Source: TC-15 sp034437275
GTDB lineage: Bacteria > Chloroflexota > Anaerolineae > Aggregatilineales > Aggregatilineaceae
Reading direction: 5' to 3'
Assembly (NCBI GenBank): GCA_034437275.1
Contig: DAOTUD010000180.1
Location: forward strand, 1-10,524
DNA length: 10,524 bases
Translations under genes and position numbers: made by a program
Part shown: in pieces, positions 5,801 through 10,524 of the stretch
Layout: the number at the start of each line of letters is the position of its first letter
Position numbering within the stretch: the first letter of the stretch is position 1
The notes under the pieces: generated by a model
Told to the model about the DNA's origin: nothing
Seen by the model: the letters and a program-made list of their open reading frames with translations, nothing else
Databases searched by the model: none

Positions 5801-6169
5801 ATGGCCGACACACAGCAGCCTGAGACCGACACCACCATCCTGACCGTGACGCCCCTCGCGCTGGGTAAAATCCGCGAACTGCTCGACACGCGCGGCACGC
5901 CGGATACCATGCTGCGCGTCTTCGTCCAGGGCAGCGGGTGCTGCGGCGTTTCGTACGGCATGGCCTTCGAGGACAACGTCCACCCGCAAGACACCGTCGT
6001 CGAGCAGGACGGCATCACGCTGGTGATCGATCCGGCCAGCCGCGACTATTTGCTCGGTGCGCAGATCGACTACAACGAAACCGTGATGGGCGGCGCGTTC
6101 GCGATCAGCCAGCCGAACGCCGCCGGATCATCGTGCGGCTGTGGGGGTGGCGGCTGCGGCTGCTCCTAA
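5801..6169 (+). CDS. HesB/IscA/ErpA-family iron-sulfur assembly protein
   Basis: The 122-aa product starts at ATG 5801, six bases after AGGAG; a longer in-frame start at 5753 lacks this site. Residues 13-115 follow the A-type carrier family: LTVTPLALGKIRELL, LRVFVQGSGCCGVSYGMAFED, then VIDPAS, GAQIDYNE and a cysteine tail. A-type carriers bind an Fe-S cluster or iron with three cysteines and pass it to apo-proteins in the cytosol. Here the first ligand region has two adjacent cysteines (Cys47, Cys48), where the family usually has Cys-Ser-Gly. The tail carries four (Cys112, 114, 119, 121) instead of the usual CGCG pair. No isc or suf genes are near. It is followed by a strong intrinsic terminator, so it is probably transcribed alone. 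Confidence 0.93.
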   Translation: MADTQQPETDTTILTVTPLALGKIRELLDTRGTPDTMLRVFVQGSGCCGVSYGMAFEDNVHPQDTVVEQDGITLVIDPASRDYLLGAQIDYNETVMGGAFAISQPNAAGSSCGCGGGGCGCS

Positions 6170-6194
6170 GCCCCCCATTTCGAGGAGAGGAAGC

Positions 6195-6221
6195 AACGCC
6201 GGGGCCGCCCGGCGTTTTTTT
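6195..6221 (+). terminator. Rho-independent terminator after the IscA-like gene
   Basis: A perfect 9-bp stem, AACGCCGGG (6195-6203) with CCCGGCGTT (6208-6216), encloses a GCCG loop. It runs into seven T residues, 25 bases past the stop codon. Confidence 0.92.
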
Positions 6222-6232
6222 GATCCCCCCGC

Positions 6233-6261
6233 TTGCCTTCCGTCCCCGCTGCGATTACCAT
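6233..6261 (+). promoter_or_regulatory. Possible promoter of the homoserine-kinase-like gene
   Basis: TTGCCT (6233-6238), a 17-base spacer and TACCAT (6256-6261) stand just after the terminator and about 50 bases before the start codon. Each hexamer matches consensus at four positions. Confidence 0.4.
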
Positions 6262-6313
6262 TAGCGCAGAACTCTTTCCGCGACGATCCAGGTGGCGAAA
6301 TCGAGACAAACCC

Positions 6314-7222
6314 ATGCACAAAGTGAATGTTTCCATCCCTGCGGTGAGCACCAACGTCGGCCCCGGCTATGACGTGCTCGGGCTGGCGCTCAACCTGCGC
6401 AACAGCATCGAGATGAGCCTCGTGGCGGACGACAGCCTGGCGGTCACGGTGCGCGGTGAAGGGGCCGGAATCCTGCCGGAGGATTTCTACAACCCGGTTA
6501 TGACCGCCGCCATCCGCCTGTTCCAGATGCTGGAACAGGCCCCCGCCGGGCTGCGCGTGCGGTGTATGAACCGCATCCCGCCGGATGTCGGGCTGAGCGC
6601 GCGCGCCACGCTGACCGTCGGCGGGCTGGTCGGTGCCAATAACCTGCTCGGCAGCCCTTACCGCCACGAGGAACTGATCGACGTGGCCGCCGAACTCTCC
6701 GGGCAGCCGGAGTCGGTCGTCGCGGCGATGCGCGGCGGGCTGGGCATCTGCGCCAGCGGGCCGGAGGGCGTGCTGTATCACGTGGTGGAGGTGGTGCCGC
6801 TGCGCGTGGTGGTCGCGCTGCCGGACCTGCCGGACTACGAACCCCGGCTGCGCCACGACCTGCCGGAGCGCGTGTCGATGGCCGACGCGGTGCACAACGT
6901 CGGGCACACGGCGCTGGTGATCGAGGCGCTGCGCTATGGGCACTTCGGCCTGCTGCGCCGGGCGCTGGACGACCGGCTGCACGAACCGCACCGGCTGGGC
7001 TTCATCCCGGCCTATTCGGACGTGGCCGAGGCGGCGCGGCAAGCCGGCGCGACGGCGGTCACGCTGTGCGGCGCGGGGCCGGCGATCATAGCCTTCGCCA
7101 CGAGCAACCACCAACTGATCGAGAGCGCGATCCAGGGCACGTTCGGCGCAGCGGATATCGCGTGCCGGACATGGTCGCTGGGCGTGGATACCCAGGGCGT
7201 GGTGATCAGCGTGGTGGAGTGA
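6314..7222 (+). CDS. Homoserine-kinase-like GHMP-family protein with degenerate motifs
   Basis: The 302-aa length and overall layout fit homoserine kinase (ThrB), which phosphorylates homoserine for threonine synthesis. Motif 1, VSTNVGPGYDVLGLAL (11-26), is nearly canonical. Motif 3, CGAGPAIIAF (252-261), and the DRLHEPHR and FIPAY segments (220-234) also fit ThrB. The ATP loop, however, reads GLSARAT (93-99) where the family has GLGSSAA. The usual HPDN segment reads QPES (131-134), followed by AAMRGG instead of APALLGG. These changes hit nucleotide-binding and active-site positions. The protein could be a pseudoenzyme, a kinase for another substrate, or a regulatory paralogue. The ATG at 6314 opens the homologous part but has only a weak ribosome site. 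Neighbours are not threonine genes. Fold is sure; activity is doubtful. Confidence 0.85.
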   Translation: MHKVNVSIPAVSTNVGPGYDVLGLALNLRNSIEMSLVADDSLAVTVRGEGAGILPEDFYNPVMTAAIRLFQMLEQAPAGLRVRCMNRIPPDVGLSARATLTVGGLVGANNLLGSPYRHEELIDVAAELSGQPESVVAAMRGGLGICASGPEGVLYHVVEVVPLRVVVALPDLPDYEPRLRHDLPERVSMADAVHNVGHTALVIEALRYGHFGLLRRALDDRLHEPHRLGFIPAYSDVAEAARQAGATAVTLCGAGPAIIAFATSNHQLIESAIQGTFGAADIACRTWSLGVDTQGVVISVVE

Positions 7223-7235
7223 GCCGGGCCGCTGC

Positions 7236-8096
7236 TTACTCGTCGACTTCCCCGGCATGTTCCACGCCCCACGCGAACATCACCCGCACCAGCATTTCCA
7301 GCCCCAGCACGTAGCTCACCGCGACCAGCGCCCCGCCGATCACCCCAGCAGGCGCGACGGCTCCCAACGGCCCTAGACTCAGCCCGAACCAGCGCACATC
7401 GTCCGGCAGGCCGGACACCCCGGCCAACCCCAGGCCGATCCCCGCCCGCCCCAGCGTGAGCACCGCGCCAAACAGCAGCAGTCCGGCCAGGTTCAGGCGC
7501 GTGCTGCGCGCCAACGCGATCCCGGCAGCGACACTCAGTGCCGCCAACTGCACGCTCTCCACGATCAACAGCGCAACGATCACCAGCGACCACCAGCCGT
7601 GTATGGTGCCGATCCCGATGAACGCCAGCGCCATGTTCCAGAACAGCGCGATCGTCAGCAGGCCGGGCGAAAAGTCCGGGACGATGCTGTACACCACGAT
7701 CTCGTGGCGGGGATAGGGCAGCAGCAGGAGATCGCCCCATACGCGGCGCGCACGCGCGCGAGCAATCGCCCGGTTGATCCGCCCGGCGACCAGTGCCGCG
7801 CCCAGCCCTGGCAGCGCGCACAGAGCCGCGAAGCCCACGATAAACGCGATGGCCAGCACGCGGCTGAAGACGTGAACCAGCAGCGAGGCCACAAAACACG
7901 CCGGCAGGCTGCTGGCGACCAGCACCACCCCACACGAACACAGCGAAAGCAGCACGGCCTTCAGCACGCTCGTCGACCCTGCACGCTCGCGGCGTACCTG
8001 CTGCACGCGCTGCGCATACCAGTAGTAGCGCGCGTAGACCGGCGCGGCAAACGGGCGGGCCAGCATGTGAAAGATAGTCAATGTTCCCCGCGGCAT
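7236..8096 (-). CDS. Multi-pass membrane protein, ABC-2-permease-like, paralogue A
   Basis: The 286-aa protein has about six hydrophobic helices, starting near residues 45-62 and 79-100. It includes a cytoplasmic-looking segment at 106-130, RINR followed by RRVWGDLLLLPYPR. Next come IVPDFSP (138-144) and a C-terminal LEMLVRVMFAWGVE. The W-x-DL-x-LLPYPR piece resembles the coupling segment of ABC-2 type permeases (an E-x-GT-W-x-x-L-x-x-x-P-x-S-R-x-E pattern). That link is inferred, and no ATPase gene is next to it. It is clearly a paralogue of the gene just upstream in the same transcript, four bases away. The N-terminal LTIFHMLARPFAAPVY also aligns with that paralogue, which supports the ATG at 8096. 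It converges on the GHMP gene with 13 bases between. Function unknown. Confidence 0.82.
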   Translation of the reverse strand: MPRGTLTIFHMLARPFAAPVYARYYWYAQRVQQVRRERAGSTSVLKAVLLSLCSCGVVLVASSLPACFVASLLVHVFSRVLAIAFIVGFAALCALPGLGAALVAGRINRAIARARARRVWGDLLLLPYPRHEIVVYSIVPDFSPGLLTIALFWNMALAFIGIGTIHGWWSLVIVALLIVESVQLAALSVAAGIALARSTRLNLAGLLLFGAVLTLGRAGIGLGLAGVSGLPDDVRWFGLSLGPLGAVAPAGVIGGALVAVSYVLGLEMLVRVMFAWGVEHAGEVDE

Positions 8097-8100
8097 GAGC

Positions 8101-8976
8101 TTATCCCCGGCTGAGCCGCGCCACGCCCCAGTCGAACCCCCGGCGCACCACCAGCTCCAGCACCAGCAGGTAGCCGCCCGCCAGCAGCAGCGAGAGCCAC
8201 CACGACGGCAGCGTGATCACCTCGATCAGCGGGCCGACCAGCAGCGCCGCGCGGCGCACCCCGGTGTCGGCGTCCGCGTAGCCCGCCAGCCCCCACCCGA
8301 TCACGGCGCGCAGCACGATCAGGCCCGGCCCCAGGACCAGCGCCACGTACACCGCCAGCCGGTAGCGGAGCGTCGCCGTCCCCATGCCGATCGACACGCT
8401 CAGCGCCATGAGCTGCCCGCTTTCCAGCGCCAACAGCCCCCACAGCAGCAGCGTGCGCAGGTCCGGCGTGGCGCGCATCACCAGCGCGGCCCCGGCGGCG
8501 ATCAGCGCGCCGAGCACAAACAGCAGTGGCGAGAACACCGGCGCGATGGTGTGCAGCACGACCTGGTCGCGCGGATAGGGCAGCAGCATCAAGTCGATCC
8601 AGGTGCGGCGCGTCAGTTCGGCGGTGAGCGTGCGGTTGATGCGGACGACGATCTGCGCCGTCCCACCGACCAGGGCCAGCAGTCCCACCCCGACCCCCAC
8701 CCAGGCGGCGGTCGTGTTCCCCGCCCAGCGCACCGCGAAAAACGACAGCGTGCAGGCCAGACTGATCACGATCACGACGGCTTGCAGCGCCAGCAGCATC
8801 CCCACGAACTGCACCAGCCCGGCCAGGCGCGGCGGGATCGACCGGCGCAGGGATCGCCACCGGGCGCGCAGCGTGCCCGTCGGCGTGCGGCGGCGCAGCA
8901 CACGCGCCCGGATCGCGCGGTAAAACGCACTGTGATAGGGCTGGAACAACATCGTGAGGATCGTAAAGCTGCCCAC
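8101..8976 (-). CDS. Multi-pass membrane protein, ABC-2-permease-like, paralogue B
   Basis: The 291-aa protein has about six helices (the first about 52-80) and a basic N-terminal region. It shares a signature with the gene after it: RINR (112-115), RRTWIDLMLLPYPR (123-136), IAPVFSP (144-150) and a C-terminal LELVVRRGFDWGV. The start is taken as GTG 8976 because GCGAGGG lies eight bases upstream. The extra residues FTILTMLFQPYHSAFY also align with the paralogue, whereas the internal ATG at 8952 has no ribosome site. It follows the LysM lipoprotein gene by 49 bp and precedes its paralogue by 4 bp, so all three are probably one operon. The pair could form a heterodimeric channel or permease. 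Distant ABC-2 relationship is an inference and no ATPase is present in the window. Confidence 0.82.
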   Translation of the reverse strand: MGSFTILTMLFQPYHSAFYRAIRARVLRRRTPTGTLRARWRSLRRSIPPRLAGLVQFVGMLLALQAVVIVISLACTLSFFAVRWAGNTTAAWVGVGVGLLALVGGTAQIVVRINRTLTAELTRRTWIDLMLLPYPRDQVVLHTIAPVFSPLLFVLGALIAAGAALVMRATPDLRTLLLWGLLALESGQLMALSVSIGMGTATLRYRLAVYVALVLGPGLIVLRAVIGWGLAGYADADTGVRRAALLVGPLIEVITLPSWWLSLLLAGGYLLVLELVVRRGFDWGVARLSRG

Positions 8977-9025
8977 CGTGTTAGCCCTCGCCAGTCAATA
9001 TCGAAGATAGCCGCTGATCGGCGCG

Positions 9026-10123
9026 CTAGTTGGCTACGATCAACACGATCTCGCTGCGCTGCGTAGCCGATCCGGCAGGCATGATCGCCTCGGCCTGCAA
9101 ATGCCCCGACAGCCCGCCCGGCACCGTCCACTGCACGGATGCGCCGTCGCCGGGATTGTTGTCGGACACGATCACGTCCGCCGCGCTGCCGGTCCCGGAC
9201 CCGGTCGGCGTCAGCACAAAATCGACGCGCAGCGCGCTGCGTGGAGCATCCGACCAGGTGATGGTCACCGTACTGCCGGGCGTCAGCACGTACGCGCCCT
9301 GCTCGATGGTCGCGGGCTGGATCGCCAGCAGGTTGGGCCGCCCCTCCGGCGGGATGAAGCTCGGATCGTAGCGGATGGTGAAGGTGTTGCTCTGCGTGGT
9401 GCCCTGGTCGCTGCGCGCGATGGCGTAGAACGAGTAGACGCCCTGCCCCGAAAACCGGTATGTGACCTCGGCCTCGTTCCAGGGGTCCTCGTCGGTGGCG
9501 AACAGCGCCCCGGCTGCGCCCCCCGGCACGATCACGTAAAACTCGACCGTGTCGGCGGTGGGCACCGGCCCCAGTTCGGCGCTGACCGTGTCCAGGTACG
9601 TCACCGGCACGCCGTCGCCCCCGATCCAGTGCCGCTGCACGGTCAGGTTTTGCGGCAGCGTGGGGCCGGTCGGACCCTGGGCGGGCGTCGTGCTCGGCGC
9701 GGGCGTCAGGCTGGGGATGGCGGTCGGCACGGGCGTCGGCGGCGCGATGTAGCTGGGCACGCGCAGCACCTGCCCGGCGTAGATCAGGTTTGCATCGCGC
9801 AGGCAGTTGGCCTGGGCGAGCTGCGCCGCGCTCAGCCCGACGCGGTCCGCAATCGTGCCCAACGTGTCGCCCGTCTGGACGGTGTAGGTATACTGCCACA
9901 GCGTATTGGGCGTGCAGGCCGTATCCGTCGGCGGGACCTGGCTGGCGTCGGGCAGGGCCATGCCGGTCGGCGTGGGCGACGACATCAATGTCGGCGTCGG
10001 CAGCGGCGGCAGGGTCGGCAGCGGGGTCGCGGTGGAGGTCTCGTCCCCGTCGCCCCCGGTCACGGTACACGCCAGCGCCGCCAGCACGAGCACACTCAGC
10101 ATCACAACCAGTCGGTTTCGCAT
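9026..10123 (-). CDS. Secreted LysM-domain lipoprotein with Thr/Pro-rich linkers
   Basis: The 365-aa protein starts at ATG 10123, eight bases after GGAGGAG; upstream in-frame codons have no such site. A signal peptide (2-18) ends in LAALAC, a probable lipobox with Cys19 as the lipidated residue, although Ala at -3 is not ideal. A low-complexity linker of TP/LP repeats (about 31-66) follows. One LysM domain spans about 79-123, with YTVQTGDTLGTIADRVGL and LIYAGQVLRVP. LysM binds N-acetylglucosamine polymers such as peptidoglycan. Cys70 and Cys107 flank and lie within it and could form a disulfide. A second Pro/Thr linker leads to about 200 residues of predicted beta-sandwich, probably two Ig-like domains, with SFYAIARSDQG and a PGSTVTITWSD strand near the end. 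It is the first gene of the operon with the two membrane proteins. Confidence 0.9.
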   Translation of the reverse strand: MRNRLVVMLSVLVLAALACTVTGGDGDETSTATPLPTLPPLPTPTLMSSPTPTGMALPDASQVPPTDTACTPNTLWQYTYTVQTGDTLGTIADRVGLSAAQLAQANCLRDANLIYAGQVLRVPSYIAPPTPVPTAIPSLTPAPSTTPAQGPTGPTLPQNLTVQRHWIGGDGVPVTYLDTVSAELGPVPTADTVEFYVIVPGGAAGALFATDEDPWNEAEVTYRFSGQGVYSFYAIARSDQGTTQSNTFTIRYDPSFIPPEGRPNLLAIQPATIEQGAYVLTPGSTVTITWSDAPRSALRVDFVLTPTGSGTGSAADVIVSDNNPGDGASVQWTVPGGLSGHLQAEAIMPAGSATQRSEIVLIVAN

Positions 10124-10171
10124 CGTCGCGTCTCCTCCACACCGCATCCGGCCAATACAAGGGTAACACGT

Positions 10172-10180
10172 ATTATAGCA
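10172..10180 (-). promoter_or_regulatory. Extended -10 promoter of the LysM/membrane-protein operon
   Basis: On the minus strand the sequence reads TGCTATAAT, a perfect -10 hexamer with the TG extension, about 48 bases before the LysM start codon. The -35 region is AT-rich but has no clear hexamer, which is usual for extended -10 promoters. Confidence 0.6.
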
Positions 10181-10264
10181 GAAGCCGGGAATTTTTTAGC
10201 CGGTGAGTGGACGCGGCACGACCTGTAAAACCCCTGTCGTGTCGGGGCTGGGCGGCGCAAAAAT

Positions 10265-10339
10265 GCCCCTCACCCCCCGGCCCCCTTTCCCACAGAGCAG
10301 GCGAGGGGAGACCGTCCGCAGGACGGAGGGGTGAGGGCC
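10265..10339 (+). repeat. Divergent relative of the palindromic repeat, copy 5
   Basis: The left side, CCCCTCACCCCCCGGCCCCC followed by TTTCCC, matches the left block of copies 1-3 except that the TTTA-CCCC terminus is replaced by a CTCACCCC form. It is bounded by a 10-bp inverted repeat, CCCTCACCCC (10267-10276) and GGGGTGAGGG (10328-10337). A CCGTCC/GGACGG hairpin (10312-10326) replaces the inner hairpin of the other copies. It seems to be a subfamily of the same element. Confidence 0.65.
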
Positions 10340-10497
10340 AGCAGCGGCGACCATATCCGTCTATTGCTGACAACTCGTTCGTGGACTCCCATCCCAGGGG
10401 TGCGCGCAAAGGTTGACAGAGAAAAGGTGGACAAAAAGCCTCAAGTGAGGTAGGGAAAAGGGTACAAAGCCAAAATCCCACATCACAAGAGGCTACA
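10340..10497. other. Intergenic stretch, probably the leader or left end of the edge gene
   Basis: From about 10410 the base composition shifts to A-rich, unlike the rest of the window. A TTGACA at 10413-10418 is a perfect -35 hexamer but has no good -10 at the right distance. No tRNA or coding frame is convincing here. The shift could mark the left end of an insertion sequence whose body lies outside the window. Confidence 0.35.
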
Positions 10498-10524
10498 ATG
10501 GAGTTTATCACATTTCTGAAAGAG
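10498..10524 (+). CDS. Start of a gene cut by the window edge, possibly a transposase
   Basis: ATG 10498 follows AGAGG by five bases and opens MEFITFLKE before the window ends. The good ribosome site, the A-rich leader and the codon use unlike the neighbours suggest a transferred gene. Short hydrophobic openings of this kind (an FLK or YLK motif) occur in some insertion-sequence transposases, but nine residues cannot decide it. Confidence 0.4.

Noticed and set aside
4410..5843. A 477-codon plus-strand frame opposite the membrane-protein gene
   Set aside because: Its product is Arg/Gln/His-rich with no domain, as expected for the antisense of a high-GC gene; the minus frame has clear family motifs.
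6128..7258. A 376-codon minus-strand frame opposite the homoserine-kinase-like gene
   Set aside because: It is rich in Arg, His, Gln and Ala and has no recognisable motif; the plus frame encodes GHMP motifs.
8772..10169. A 465-codon minus-strand frame overlapping the LysM and paralogue B genes
   Set aside because: The translation is Arg/Ala/Asp-rich shadow sequence, while the LysM frame shows a signal peptide, LysM domain and a good ribosome site.
10173..10511. A 112-codon minus-strand frame at the right edge
   Set aside because: It runs through repeat copy 5 and the promoter region and shows the repeat-derived ERGPGGEG type of sequence; no ribosome site was found.

Overview
This is a high-GC bacterial window that looks chromosomal. 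Most likely it comes from the Chloroflexota (Anaerolineae-like). That is an inference from the Thr/Pro-rich LysM lipoprotein, the DM13-domain protein, the DUF559 gene set among GC-rich palindromic repeats, and strong codon bias that leaves long antisense frames open. No rRNA, tRNA or CRISPR array was seen.

Layout. Positions 1-264 hold the 3' end of a beta-propeller, glycosidase-like protein. Positions 273-947 are repeat-rich: a DUF559 nuclease-like gene (376-750, minus) fills exactly the gap between copies of a dispersed palindromic element. Next is an MdtG-like MFS exporter (minus), divergent from a plus-strand pair made of a membrane-anchored DM13 protein and a class I SAM methyltransferase. 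That pair converges on an unrecognised 154-aa gene (minus), the stop codons overlapping in a CTAG. Upstream of the 154-aa gene on the minus strand is an LPG-synthase/AglD-type membrane protein whose coding sequence carries an in-frame copy of the same element. Divergent from it is an IscA/ErpA-like Fe-S protein with a good intrinsic terminator. A homoserine-kinase-like GHMP protein with degraded nucleotide-binding motifs follows.

The right third is a probable minus-strand operon with an extended -10 promoter: LysM lipoprotein, then two adjacent paralogous multi-pass membrane proteins that resemble ABC-2 permeases without an ATPase. The right edge holds a related repeat and the first nine codons of a gene, possibly an insertion-sequence transposase.

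The most interesting material is the repeat family. It has at least four clear or partial copies plus one divergent copy. It carries two hairpins, reads through in one minus-strand frame in two copies, appears to supply the ribosome binding site of the DUF559 gene, and has been accepted inside a membrane-protein gene. The other genes are mostly ordinary housekeeping or accessory functions with a few odd residues at key sites.
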